Positions 46,801 to 55,730 of a stretch of 64,000 bases of DNA are shown here, in pieces. How positions within the stretch are numbered: the stretch's first letter is position 1; each line of letters opens with the position of its first letter. This stretch comes from Neobacillus drentensis. GTDB lineage: Bacteria > Bacillota > Bacilli > Bacillales > Cytobacillaceae. The DNA is taken from the NCBI RefSeq assembly GCF_021560175.1, contig NZ_CP091110.1:3970501-4034500 (forward strand), given 5' to 3'. A program made the translations under genes and the position numbers. The notes beneath the pieces were generated by a model, which saw only the letters and a list, made by a program, of their open reading frames with translations, did no database searches and had not been told where the DNA came from.

Positions 46801-47553
46801 TTATTTAAGTTCAAGCACGACCGGACAATGATCACTCCCCATAACATTGCAATGGATTTCAGCATTTATAAGACACTCTTTCATGGAATCTGACACGATA
46901 AAGTAGTCTATACGCCAGCCAATATTTCTTTCACGGACCTTGTTCATATAAGACCACCATGTATAGGCTCCTTCCTGTTGTGGATAGAAATAACGGAAGC
47001 TGTCTATAAAACCAGAGCCAAGCAAGGTTGTCATTTTCCCTCGTTCTTCATCCGTAAAGCCCGAGTTTCCAATATTGGATTTTGGATTGCGAAGATCAAT
47101 TTCCTTATGGGCGACATTTAAATCACCGCATAATACAACTGGTTTTATTTTATCTAAATCCTTCAAGTGCTGAAGGATCCGATCTTCCCATTCTAAGCGG
47201 TACCCAATTCTAGCTAGATCTCTCTGTGAATTTGGAACATAAACATTGACCAAGAAAAAATCGTCAAATTCCAGTGTGAGAATTCGCCCCTCCTCTTCCC
47301 CCTCTTCTTCTCCTACTCCATATTTAACCGACAGCGGTTTTACCTTTGTAAATACGGCTGTACCGGAATAACCCTTTTTGATTGCGTAATTCCAATATTG
47401 ATAATATCCCTCTAATTCCAGACTGATTTGACCTTCTTGCAGTTTCGTTTCCTGAACGCAGAAAATATCCGCATCTACTTCTTGAAAATAATCTAAAAAT
47501 CCTTTTTTCACGCAAGCTCTAAGGCCATTCACATTCCAAGATACTAACTTCAT
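46801..47553 (-). CDS. exoA: exodeoxyribonuclease III / AP endonuclease
   Basis: Mg-dependent DNA repair nuclease of the ExoIII/APE1 family, 250 residues. The motifs are in order: LVSWNVNGLRA (Asn), FCVQETKLQEGQ (Glu), LVNVYVPN, VLCGDLNVAHKEIDLRNPK (Asp/Asn), the Trp loop YTWWSY, RIDYFIVSD and the catalytic SDHCPVVLEL. Full length. It is the usual Bacillus ExoA and is monocistronic. Confidence 0.95.
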   Translation of the reverse strand: MKLVSWNVNGLRACVKKGFLDYFQEVDADIFCVQETKLQEGQISLELEGYYQYWNYAIKKGYSGTAVFTKVKPLSVKYGVGEEEGEEEGRILTLEFDDFFLVNVYVPNSQRDLARIGYRLEWEDRILQHLKDLDKIKPVVLCGDLNVAHKEIDLRNPKSNIGNSGFTDEERGKMTTLLGSGFIDSFRYFYPQQEGAYTWWSYMNKVRERNIGWRIDYFIVSDSMKECLINAEIHCNVMGSDHCPVVLELK

Positions 47554-47685
47554 TTTACCTATTCCCTCTCCCTAATGATTCTATGTGTTAACCAATGATT
47601 TGTTTATTTAATAAGTCAGGTGCCATTTTACCAGTTTAGCACGTATAGGAAAAGAATTCTGAATGACCATTGTTTTCCATCAATA

Positions 47686-47712
47686 AAAAAAGACAGCTCT
47701 CGCTGCCTTTTT
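47686..47712 (-). terminator. terminator of the deacetylase gene
   Basis: GGCAGC / GCTGTC hairpin with T7 on the minus strand, touching the stop codon. Confidence 0.8.
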
Positions 47713-48497
47713 CATGGTACAAATTGTTTTTTTGTCAGTTCACCCGCAAATAGTTCTGACACGGGTACTATTTTTATATTCCGCTTTTTAAATTCATCGA
47801 TAGCTTGAAAGATCCCTATTGAACAAACTTTTCCTGTAACACCTACATGTCCAATGGCAATTCCTTTGCCTTTTACTTCTGTTACCTTTGCCAACCTGAC
47901 CATTTGTTTTCGAACATAGGAAGATGAGGAAATATCATCGAGAAATACATCTCGTTTTAAAAGTGAAACCCCAAGTTCCTTTGCAATCTCAGGAAATTTT
48001 GTGCCTGGACTTGTCCCGCTGTCGATTATAAATAAGTTCTTTTCCTTAGCTACTTCTACAATTATCCGAACAATTTCTTCGTTTTCAACTGCTCGCGAAC
48101 CCATATGATTATTCAGACCTACCGCATATGGGACACTTTTTATGGCTTCCTCTACACGTTTTCTTACTTCTTCTTTCGAAAGGTCAACAGTAATTGGTTT
48201 AGGACCTAACCATGATCTCTTTCCTCGCTTAGGTTCCATTGGCAAATGAACCATAACCTCTAAGCCGTTTTTATGTGCCCACTCTGCATGCGCCTTAGAA
48301 TTTTCAGTAAACGGCATCACGGCAGCTGTAATGGGTATGTCACCTTCTAAGAAATCACGTACTCCACCGGTACCCCCGCCAAAATCATCAATAATAATCG
48401 CTGCCTTCAGTTCTTTTTCTTGCTTTTTATTTTCTGCCGCATTTATGTGAAAAGGAAATAACAAGAAAGGGATAAACACCAGCATTAACTTTTTCAT
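47712..48497 (-). CDS. divergent polysaccharide deacetylase (DUF610/YibQ family)
   Basis: Exported protein of 261 residues with a signal peptide (KKLMLVFIPFLLFPFHINAA). The core has AAIIIDDFGGGTGG, then VMVHLPMEPKRGK, GLNNHMGSRA, LFIIDSGTSPGTKF and GIAIGHVGVTG, the pattern of the divergent polysaccharide deacetylase family (YibQ-like). Asp-Asp near the start and the His of NNHMGS would be metal ligands. It probably acts on a cell-wall or spore glycan; the substrate is unknown. Confidence 0.85.
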   Translation of the reverse strand: MKKLMLVFIPFLLFPFHINAAENKKQEKELKAAIIIDDFGGGTGGVRDFLEGDIPITAAVMPFTENSKAHAEWAHKNGLEVMVHLPMEPKRGKRSWLGPKPITVDLSKEEVRKRVEEAIKSVPYAVGLNNHMGSRAVENEEIVRIIVEVAKEKNLFIIDSGTSPGTKFPEIAKELGVSLLKRDVFLDDISSSSYVRKQMVRLAKVTEVKGKGIAIGHVGVTGKVCSIGIFQAIDEFKKRNIKIVPVSELFAGELTKKQFVP

Positions 48498-48754
48498 ATA
48501 ACCCCTCCAATTGATTGCTTTAAAGTTAATGTGCCCGTTTGTATTTCCCTTTACTACTTGTTAATGACTATTTTCTTCTCCTTTGCCAAACCTTTCACAC
48601 CGAACATATATTCTATATAATTATAGAAATAATCAATCAAACTGACTTGAAATCACACACAAAAAACGGGCCTCATTAAAATTGATGTGTTCTGCCTGTG
48701 GAATCGTAAAAAAAAGAGTAGAGCATCAGCCCTACCCTAGCACTACCTATTTAA

Positions 48755-49195
48755 TTATTCCTCATCAAACACTCTAACTTCTGTCATTTTGTCACCATTC
48801 TTCATTTTAAGAGCAGTCTCAAGACCTGATGTAACCTGACCAAAAACAGTATGAACTCCATTTAAATGAGGCTGGGGCTCATGGACAATAAAAAACTGAG
48901 ATGAGCCTGTATCTCTTCCTGCATGAGCCATGGATAAAGAACCTGCTACATGCTTATGAGGATTACCTTGAGTCTCACATTTGATAGTAGTACCACTTCC
49001 ACCCATACCTGTTCCTGTAGGATCTCCCCCTTGACTTACAAAGCCTGGGATTACTCTGTGAAAGATAACTCCATCATAAAAGCCTTCATTAGCCAATTTT
49101 TCAAAGTTAGCTACTGTGTTCGGAGCTTCATTAGGATAAAATTCAAGCTCCATCTTTTCTCCATTTTCCATTACTATGTATCCTTTTTTAGCCAA
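48755..49195 (-). CDS. ppiB: peptidyl-prolyl cis-trans isomerase, cyclophilin type
   Basis: Cytoplasmic cyclophilin of about 146 residues that speeds proline isomerisation. It has [20 protein letters not shown] with the catalytic Arg, then [13 protein letters not shown], the [18 protein letters not shown] block and [16 protein letters not shown] is nine bases before a TTG at 49195; the ATG at 49204 is flush with it, so the TTG is preferred. It lies next to a candidate ncRNA. The AT-rich gap after it (48498-48754) shows no gene. Confidence 0.93.
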   Translation of the reverse strand: MAKKGYIVMENGEKMELEFYPNEAPNTVANFEKLANEGFYDGVIFHRVIPGFVSQGGDPTGTGMGGSGTTIKCETQGNPHKHVAGSLSMAHAGRDTGSSQFFIVHEPQPHLNGVHTVFGQVTSGLETALKMKNGDKMTEVRVFDEE

Positions 49196-49390
49196 AGAAA
49201 ACATCTCCTTTTAGGTAAAATCAGCTTTTATAATAACATTTTTAAAAAGATAAAAAAAGCACGAGCTATTCAAAAAACTAAGAACTCTTGAATATGACAA
49301 ATAATGCATCTAATTTCTAAACAAATTCATCATATTACTTAAAAAAATTTGAACCACTAATATTTTCAATATATCTGTGGTATAATAAGA

Positions 49391-49505
49391 GTACCCCCTC
49401 CGAACATTCGCTTGTTGCGGGACACTTAACCACTGTACGGACGGAGGGGGTAGGTGCCGCAATGACGGCATCACGAAAGCCGAGACTGCGGTCTCGGCTT
49501 TTTGT
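49391..49505 (+). ncRNA. candidate structured non-coding RNA
   Basis: An extended -10 TGGTATAAT (49378-49386) is followed by an RNA that can fold into an 11-bp closing stem TACCCCCTCCG / CGGAGGGGGTA (49392-49402 with 49442-49452), a small internal hairpin CGC/GCG, a second hairpin TGCCG/CGGCA and a terminator AAAGCCGAGAC / GTCTCGGCTTT with T5. No credible ORF lies in it and no plus-strand gene follows, so it is a stand-alone RNA, not a leader. I cannot match it to a known Rfam family. Confidence 0.65.
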
Positions 49506-49509
49506 ATTT

Positions 49510-49956
49510 TTATCGAGTTCTTTTTCCCATCCACTCATGAAATAACCAAACAATCGTAAGAAACAACAAATAACCAAGAAATGTGTATAGGTGTTTCCAA
49601 TCAACTGAGTGAGTAAACAAACCTAATAATTCCGATAATTTTTCAAGAATAGGCATTAGCAAGCTCACAAATAAGATAACCCCTGCTTTCCCCCAGTTCG
49701 TTAACTGGGCAATACTTCGTAAAAGTATTAATGTCATGAGCGGCAGTACCAATAACGTAAACGCAATATTAATTGAAAAAATTTCTGCGAATGGTCTTAA
49801 AGGAAATTGATAAAAGTGATTTCCAACAAAATATAAATCTAAATATGTCCCTAGCAAAGAGGCGAGGACCATACTGCCAAGTTCATATTTAGAAGGTAAT
49901 CGCTTTTTTGGCAAGAGCTGCAAGTTCGAGTCGTTCGAGTGTTTTGCAATATTCAT
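49510..49956 (-). CDS. CBO0543-like small membrane protein
   Basis: Integral membrane protein of 148 residues with four or five hydrophobic segments after a charged start (MNIAKHSNDSNLQLLPKKRL). Sequence such as YLDLYFVGNHFYQFP and the closing FLTIVWLFHEWMGKRTR resembles the CBO0543 family found in sporulating Firmicutes. GGAG lies seven bases before the ATG at 49956. It overlaps the end of the DUF2515 gene by 68 bp, so the two are co-transcribed. Confidence 0.72.
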   Translation of the reverse strand: MNIAKHSNDSNLQLLPKKRLPSKYELGSMVLASLLGTYLDLYFVGNHFYQFPLRPFAEIFSINIAFTLLVLPLMTLILLRSIAQLTNWGKAGVILFVSLLMPILEKLSELLGLFTHSVDWKHLYTFLGYLLFLTIVWLFHEWMGKRTR

Positions 49957-51004
49957 CCTTAATCTCCCCGTCAATAAATTCATCATCTTCCATTAGGTAA
50001 TCCACAATACGCCAATCTGAAAACCAATCCCCTTGTTCTGCTTCTTTATGGGTTTCATTTTTCCAGGCATTCTCAAGCATTGGGCTATAAATTCTTTTTG
50101 ACCCTGGCCTTAACTGGCAGGACTCTAAGTGAAGCTGGTATGGAATTCCCGGCGTACCTTCATTTACACTATTAAAAATATCTGGCCAATAATCCTTCCT
50201 AGAGCCGGTATGGGGATGGCTTTTTGCCCATTCTACTGACATTTGGTGAATCACTTTATTTTTAAAAAGAAGCTGATACAATTGCTTTCCAAGTAAAATC
50301 CTCTCATGTAATGACTCAAATTGATGCACAGTTAATCCCGCCAACTTCTTATTCCCATATGGAAACAGAATATGATTAAACGATAACCAATCTTGAAGCA
50401 AAAATTCAAATTTGTTCAAGACATCTTTTTGGTACTGCTGATTTTGAACGACTCTTTTTTCAAGGTAATTTTGTTCATTAATTACAAGAGCCATTGTTAG
50501 GATATACGTATCATTAGTTTGCCAATACTGATTCCAAATCGTTTCCATAAAAGTGGAGATTTTTAAGTGAGCAAATAAGTGAAACAGGGGCTTCTTTTTT
50601 CTTAGGCTTTCCTCATAGAGCAAAAACTGCGGATAAACGTCTTGAAAAATCAGCCAATTACCCCGCTCTAAAAATTGAAAGAATAATTGACGATCTTTTC
50701 TCGCCATTAATCGATTCAGAAATTCCCCTTTTAAATCTGTCATATTCCAGCCGCCATTCCGCGAAACCATATGACCTAGAAAAGCCCAGTGAATATCTGG
50801 ATAACGAACATAAAGATCAAGGTAAGCTTTTGTCCTGGTGACATTATTCAAATTCATTTCTTTCGTTTTTTGCTTTATTTTTTCTAGAAGACTTACTTTA
50901 TACTTGGTGATTGAAGAAAAAGGCACCGGCGTTTTACTTTTTTTCTTTAATTCTTCCGTTATGATTTCAAGCGGAGATCTCTCTCGATTTCTAATAAAAA
51001 AAAT
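49889..51004 (-). CDS. DUF2515 protein (YppC-like), probable non-ATG start
   Basis: Soluble helical protein of unknown function of the DUF2515 family (B. subtilis YppC): LYVRYPDIHWAFLGHMVSRN, GNWLIFQDVYPQFLLYEES, then WPDIFNSVNEG and RIYSPMLENAWKNE. The first standard start in frame is GTG at 50926, with no ribosome site. The frame continues upstream for 26 codons to an ATT at 51004, eight bases after GGGAGGG, adding FFIRNRERSPLEIITEEL. An ATG nearby is out of frame by one base across a run of eight T. Either the start is ATT or the run differs by one base. It is divergent from sqhC. Confidence 0.75.
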   Translation of the reverse strand: MFFIRNRERSPLEIITEELKKKSKTPVPFSSITKYKVSLLEKIKQKTKEMNLNNVTRTKAYLDLYVRYPDIHWAFLGHMVSRNGGWNMTDLKGEFLNRLMARKDRQLFFQFLERGNWLIFQDVYPQFLLYEESLRKKKPLFHLFAHLKISTFMETIWNQYWQTNDTYILTMALVINEQNYLEKRVVQNQQYQKDVLNKFEFLLQDWLSFNHILFPYGNKKLAGLTVHQFESLHERILLGKQLYQLLFKNKVIHQMSVEWAKSHPHTGSRKDYWPDIFNSVNEGTPGIPYQLHLESCQLRPGSKRIYSPMLENAWKNETHKEAEQGDWFSDWRIVDYLMEDDEFIDGEIKDEYCKTLERLELAALAKKAITF

Positions 51005-51092
51005 AGTCCATTCCCTCCCTTACGAATTCTCCAGTAATGATGAGAATATGTATAGATAGATGTGAAATTTTGGGAGAGGAATGTGAGGTTCG

Positions 51093-52955
51093 ATGACTGA
51101 TACAAAAAAAGGCATGGATTGGATTATTGAAATGCTGCGAAAAGATCAATCTCCCAACGGCTCTTGGGACTATCCATTTGAAACAGGCATATCTACGGAT
51201 GCCTATATGATCATTTTATTACGGACATTGGAATTACATGATGAAGAATTAATTCAAGGGCTTGCAAAAAGAATCATCAGCAAACAGGAGGAAAATGGGG
51301 CCTGGAAGCTCTTTTATGATGAGGGATCTGGAAATTTAACGGCAACCGTGGAAGCTTATTATAGTTTGTTGTATTCAGGACACTATTCAAAAAATGACAA
51401 ACGCTTAGTGGCGGCAAAACGTTTCATTCTTGCTAACGGAGGATTAGAACAAGTAGGTATGTTTACTAAAGTTATGCTTGCGTTAACCGGTCAATACACG
51501 TGGCCTTCCTATTCTCCGCTCCCAATTGAACTAATTCTCCTGCCGTTACATTTTCCAATTAATTTTTATTCGTTTTCCGTGTTTGGCAGGGCTAATTTAA
51601 CCCCCATCATGATTTTGGCAGATAACCAGTTCACGATTAAAACAGACAAGAGTCCTGACCTTTCTGAGCTATATTTAAATAGAGAGGCAGAAAATCATTG
51701 GGACCGTTCAGATCACTATCGCTCGTTGTTTTCCTATATTAAGGACGGAGTAGAAAGTTTACTTGGGTTACCAAAACAGCTTCACCAACTTGCAATTGAA
51801 CGGGCTAAAAAGTATATGTTTGATCATCTTGAACCCGATGGTACGTTTTACAGCTATTACAGCTCGACTTTTTTAATGATTTTCGCATTGTTATCATTGG
51901 GTTATAAAAAAACAGATCCCGTACTAACCAAAGCAATTAAGGGTATCACCTCGATGAAGTGTGAAATAGACGGCTTCCCCCATATGCAATATACCACTGC
52001 AAATTTGTGGAATACCTCATTAATTAGCTTTTGTTTACAAGCAGCAGGAGTTTTACCCGAGGATCCCATGGTAAAACAAGCTAATCAGTATTTACTTGAA
52101 CGGCAGCATCGTAAATTTGGAGATTGGGTGATTCATAATCCTAAGACTTTGCCAGGCGGGTGGGGCTTTTCTGATATCAATACGATTAACCCGGATGTCG
52201 ATGATACAACCGCTTCCCTTCGCTCCATTTCTCGAGTCATCCCGCCTGAAATGCAGGCTTGGGGTCGTGGCATCACCTGGTTATTGTCTATGCAAAATGA
52301 TGATGGAGGCTGGGCGGCATTCGAGAAAAATATAGATTCAAAGATGCTGCAATTTCTGCCAATTGAAAAAGCAGAATTTATCCTTGCTGATCCGTCAAGT
52401 GCTGATTTAACCGGGAGAACTCTTGAATTTTTGGGTCATTACACTAATTTATCACAGGATCATACGGCCATAAAAAAAGGAATTCATTGGCTATTGAGGA
52501 ATCAGGAAAGAGATGGTTCTTGGTACGGAAGATGGGGAATTTGCTATCTCTATGGTACTTGGGCTGCGATTACAGGCCTTATGGCAGTTGGTATTTCTGC
52601 ACGTAACGCTTCAATAGAAAAAGCGGTTAAATGGATCCTTGATAAACAGAATAATGACGGGGGCTGGGGAGAGTCATGTCACAGTGACAGTAAAAAAATG
52701 TATATCTCGTTACCCGCAAGCACGTTAACGCATACATCCTGGGCCCTTGATGCGCTGATTTCCGTGGCAGATAAACCGACAGCCGAAATCAAAAAAGGAA
52801 TGACTTATTTACTTCATTCACTAGAAAAAGTGGACTGGACGACACAGTACCCCAAAGGGCAAGGAATGGCAGGTGCGTTTTATGTTCATTATCACAGCTA
52901 CCGATACGTCTTTCCACTTGCTGTTTTAGCGCATTATCATAAAAAATTCGAATAA
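51093..52955 (+). CDS. sqhC: squalene-hopene / tetraprenyl-beta-curcumene cyclase
   Basis: Membrane-associated triterpene or sesquarterpene cyclase of 620 residues. The protonating motif is DVDDTT near 368, and QW repeats (QSPNGSWDYPF, QEENGAWKLFY, NDDGGWAAFEK, RDGSWYGRWGICYLYGTW, NNDGGWGESC) line the barrels. The length is close to B. subtilis SqhC, which cyclises tetraprenyl-beta-curcumene and squalene in spores. No squalene-synthesis gene is nearby. It is single, with its own terminator. Confidence 0.94.
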   Translation: MTDTKKGMDWIIEMLRKDQSPNGSWDYPFETGISTDAYMIILLRTLELHDEELIQGLAKRIISKQEENGAWKLFYDEGSGNLTATVEAYYSLLYSGHYSKNDKRLVAAKRFILANGGLEQVGMFTKVMLALTGQYTWPSYSPLPIELILLPLHFPINFYSFSVFGRANLTPIMILADNQFTIKTDKSPDLSELYLNREAENHWDRSDHYRSLFSYIKDGVESLLGLPKQLHQLAIERAKKYMFDHLEPDGTFYSYYSSTFLMIFALLSLGYKKTDPVLTKAIKGITSMKCEIDGFPHMQYTTANLWNTSLISFCLQAAGVLPEDPMVKQANQYLLERQHRKFGDWVIHNPKTLPGGWGFSDINTINPDVDDTTASLRSISRVIPPEMQAWGRGITWLLSMQNDDGGWAAFEKNIDSKMLQFLPIEKAEFILADPSSADLTGRTLEFLGHYTNLSQDHTAIKKGIHWLLRNQERDGSWYGRWGICYLYGTWAAITGLMAVGISARNASIEKAVKWILDKQNNDGGWGESCHSDSKKMYISLPASTLTHTSWALDALISVADKPTAEIKKGMTYLLHSLEKVDWTTQYPKGQGMAGAFYVHYHSYRYVFPLAVLAHYHKKFE

Positions 52956-52966
52956 CCTCTACATCG

Positions 52967-52995
52967 CATCGACGGTATCCACATCCGTCGATGTT
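52967..52995. terminator. terminator between sqhC and mug
   Basis: CATCGACGG / CCGTCGATG stem with a 9-base loop then TTTTATTTTATTT. Confidence 0.88.
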
Positions 52996-53499
52996 TTATT
53001 TTATTTCAAGCAGAAGCAGCCGGTAGATGTCTACAATTTCAGCCATTTTCATTCTGACTAAACCGCTCGACGACGGAGCCACAAAATCAATAACTCCCGG
53101 GACAACCGGCTCCGTTTGTTTTCCCCATGGAGCAGACTTTCGTCCACTGTATTCCTGATAGACACCCTTACCAACAAAACAAACCACCTTCGGCCGATAT
53201 CGTACAATTTTTTGTTTTAAAATCTCTTTTCCCTTTTGATATTCTTCTCTTGTAATCTCATCAGCTGCCTTGGTTGGCCGCTCTACAATATTGGTAAAAC
53301 CATAACCAGAATCCAATAGCTGCGCATCCTCTTCTGGCTCATATTTTCTAGGTGTTAACCCTGCTTCAAATAAAATCTTCCAAAACCGGTTGTTTGGGTT
53401 TGCGTAATGATGGCCACATTCACTCGAGCGAATACTTGGATTAAAACCTACAAATAAAATCTTTAAATTCTCTGCTAAATGATCATCTACTAATTTCAC
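52996..53499 (-). CDS. mug: mismatch-specific uracil/thymine DNA glycosylase, Mug family
   Basis: Base-excision repair enzyme removing U or T (and etheno-C) opposite G, 167 residues. The active motif GFNPSIRSSECGHHYANPNN contains the catalytic-loop Asn, followed by RFWKILFEAGL. The second motif is SSSGLVRM (intercalation loop). GYGFTNIVERPTKAADEI is typical. Full length, monocistronic. Confidence 0.93.
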   Translation of the reverse strand: MKLVDDHLAENLKILFVGFNPSIRSSECGHHYANPNNRFWKILFEAGLTPRKYEPEEDAQLLDSGYGFTNIVERPTKAADEITREEYQKGKEILKQKIVRYRPKVVCFVGKGVYQEYSGRKSAPWGKQTEPVVPGVIDFVAPSSSGLVRMKMAEIVDIYRLLLLEIK

Positions 53500-53556
53500 C
53501 GGTCTCCTCCTCGCGCATTGTCTGTTTACTCTATTATACCCATTTTTAGTTTGTTT

Positions 53557-54138
53557 TCAGTTTACGTGCTTAATCCGACTGTAGGATGTAATAATCGTTG
53601 CTAGCATTCCAATAATGGAGATGATTAATAATGAATATAAAAGCCTCACATCCTGCAAGAGAAAAAGTCCTGTTAAAATAATCACGGCATCGAGGGCAAC
53701 CATGATAACCCCGACATTCACCCTTGTCCATTTTGCGAGTAAAAGTGCGAGTAAATCCATGCCGCCTGGACTGATATGATTTCGCAGCATCACTCCTACA
53801 CCTACTCCAATCATGATCGAACCGATGATAACACTGCTGATAATTGGCAGAGTAATCATTCCATTTAACGGTAGTAATAATTCTATTAAACAACCTGAAA
53901 AAATCGCCCCAAACAGCCCATTATAGAAATATATAGGGTCTTTTTTTAAAGCAAATAGATAAATAGGAATATTCAGCAGGATAAACATAACCCCAACTTT
54001 AAATCCCCAAACATAATTTAACAACAAGCTGATGCCAAATATTCCACCATTTATTAGATGGAATGGCAGAATAAACATATTGATTCCCACACTGATCATC
54101 GTGCTTCCAAATCCAATCACCGCTAATTTCCTCAGCAT
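53557..54138 (-). CDS. YitT-family membrane protein (YyaS-like)
   Basis: Integral membrane protein of 193 residues with about six hydrophobic segments. It carries only the YitT membrane domain (INMFILPFHLINGGIFGISL, LRNHISPGGMDLLALLLAKW), without the C-terminal DUF2179 sensor of full YitT proteins. It is the same size as the B. subtilis YyaS/YczE-like group. The function is unknown; a transporter is likely. Confidence 0.85.
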   Translation of the reverse strand: MLRKLAVIGFGSTMISVGINMFILPFHLINGGIFGISLLLNYVWGFKVGVMFILLNIPIYLFALKKDPIYFYNGLFGAIFSGCLIELLLPLNGMITLPIISSVIIGSIMIGVGVGVMLRNHISPGGMDLLALLLAKWTRVNVGVIMVALDAVIILTGLFLLQDVRLLYSLLIISIIGMLATIITSYSRIKHVN

Positions 54139-54260
54139 CCCATCATCCCTTGTCCAAATACTTTATTACCACTTATATGATAAAAAAACGGACTTCATTC
54201 AAAAGATATTTAGTGATTCGATTCGAAAAAGAAAAAACAGAGCCAAGATAGCCTCTGTTT

Positions 54261-55586
54261 TTAAGCTGATGCAGTATGATGTTTTTCGGATTTGCGCCAT
54301 TCCCTTCCAAACGATATCACTATCGTAGCGAGCGGTAATACCCATAAAAATAATGCATATGGCAAATACTCAAGCAATGGAATACCTACAATGGTGCTGC
54401 ACATGATCGTAAGCACGCTCCATGGAACAATACCAGGAAATAGCATGGTCGAATCTCCCATCACCCTTGCTAACTCTTCCTTTCCATAATAATGAGACCA
54501 ATGCGGGAGAAACGATCTCCCTGTTAAAATAATCGGAAGTGTCTGATTAGCAGCGATGAGAGTTATGATTAGGGTTGCCGAAATCGTTTTTAAGGTATCA
54601 ATAAGCAAATTGTGCGACGATTCCAGCCATTTGTCCAAATAGGGCTGAATAACATTCATCTCTTCCAAAAGACCATTATAGGCACCAGCCAGAGCTAAAA
54701 AGAGCAGTAATTGATACATATGGATAAAACCGCCGCCTAGACCATCAATACCATTCCAAAGAGCACCAGCTAATTTGGTTAATGAGGCTCCGTTGACAAA
54801 AGAAATAACAGCTGCTGATAGAATACTAGATAAAAATGCATAAATGATACTCAACCTAAAAAGAACAAACACAATTAGAATAATAGGAGGAATAAACTTT
54901 GCCAAAGACAGCTTATTCCAGTCCAAATGACTGCTTGGCAAGGATGCTCTGCTGGAAAAACTTATATCCACAACACCATAAAAGCATAGACAAACAAGAA
55001 TTGCGGTAATGGTAGTAATAAACATTGCTTTCCACTGCCTTTTAACAGGTACCTCGACCGTGTGGGACAGTAATTGATGCGCGCTGGAAAACGGTGATGT
55101 CCGGTCTCCCACAAAAGCCCCGGAAACTAATGCTCCGGCTACAATGGGAATAGGGAGATGAAGTACTGCCGCGGTCCCTAAAATCGGAACCCCAATTGCA
55201 CTTAATGTCCCGATCGTTGTACCAATCAGCATGGAGAAGATCATGCTAATAACAAATGATAAAATAAAAAAGTGGTGTGGATGGAAAAGATCCAGTGCCA
55301 TCTGAACCATTTGCTCAATCGTTCCCGATAAGTACCAGGAAGGGAGCAAAAAGCTGACTAACAATAAAATAATGATTACAATTCTTGTTTTATGAACACC
55401 TAGCAAACTAATTTTTATTGATTTTCTAATTGGAAATTTACTTTTTAATGAAAGAAAAAATAAAACCAGATATCCTGGAAGAAAACCTATAACCAGCGGC
55501 TGGTGATCGATAACAGACCAGATCACACCAACTATGGTAATGAGTAGTAGAAACAGGACATGCTTAAAAGAAAACTTTACCATCAT
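54261..55586 (-). CDS. NhaC-family Na+/H+ antiporter
   Basis: Cation/proton antiporter of 441 residues with about eleven hydrophobic segments. NhaC signatures are SMLIGTTIGTLSAIGVPILG and VSGAFVGDRTSPFSSAHQLL, the second containing the family's conserved Asp, then LAGAYNGLLEEM and MGDSTMLFPGIVPWSV. Ions exchanged could be Na+/H+ or, as for MleN, malate-lactate with Na+/H+. A terminator hairpin (AAAACAGAG / CTCTGTTTT) overlaps its stop codon. Confidence 0.9.
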   Translation of the reverse strand: MMVKFSFKHVLFLLLITIVGVIWSVIDHQPLVIGFLPGYLVLFFLSLKSKFPIRKSIKISLLGVHKTRIVIIILLLVSFLLPSWYLSGTIEQMVQMALDLFHPHHFFILSFVISMIFSMLIGTTIGTLSAIGVPILGTAAVLHLPIPIVAGALVSGAFVGDRTSPFSSAHQLLSHTVEVPVKRQWKAMFITTITAILVCLCFYGVVDISFSSRASLPSSHLDWNKLSLAKFIPPIILIVFVLFRLSIIYAFLSSILSAAVISFVNGASLTKLAGALWNGIDGLGGGFIHMYQLLLFLALAGAYNGLLEEMNVIQPYLDKWLESSHNLLIDTLKTISATLIITLIAANQTLPIILTGRSFLPHWSHYYGKEELARVMGDSTMLFPGIVPWSVLTIMCSTIVGIPLLEYLPYALFLWVLPLATIVISFGREWRKSEKHHTASA

Positions 55587-55683
55587 AAAAAACCACCTTC
55601 AGAAATAGGAACATTTCTTATTATATGGGAGATTTCTCACTTCGAAAAGTCTCTCAAAAAAAAGAGAGCCGTACCATTTACCA

Positions 55684-55728
55684 TTCAAAAAAATCTCCCC
55701 AGAAATTTCCTGAGGAGGCTTTTTTGCT
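55684..55728 (-). terminator. terminator of the ABC-F gene
   Basis: GCCTCCTCAG / CTGGGGAGAT hairpin with T7 on the minus strand, next to the stop. Confidence 0.8.
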
Positions 55729-55730
55729 TC

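Noticed and set aside
47616-47635. A third copy of the AAATGGTG...CACCATTT repeat
   Set aside because: Only one half (TCAGGTGCCATTTT) resembles it and the dyad is lost.
49310-49604. Minus-strand frames of 74 and 89 codons
   Set aside because: They run antisense through the candidate ncRNA and its terminator and overlap the CBO0543-like gene in another frame.
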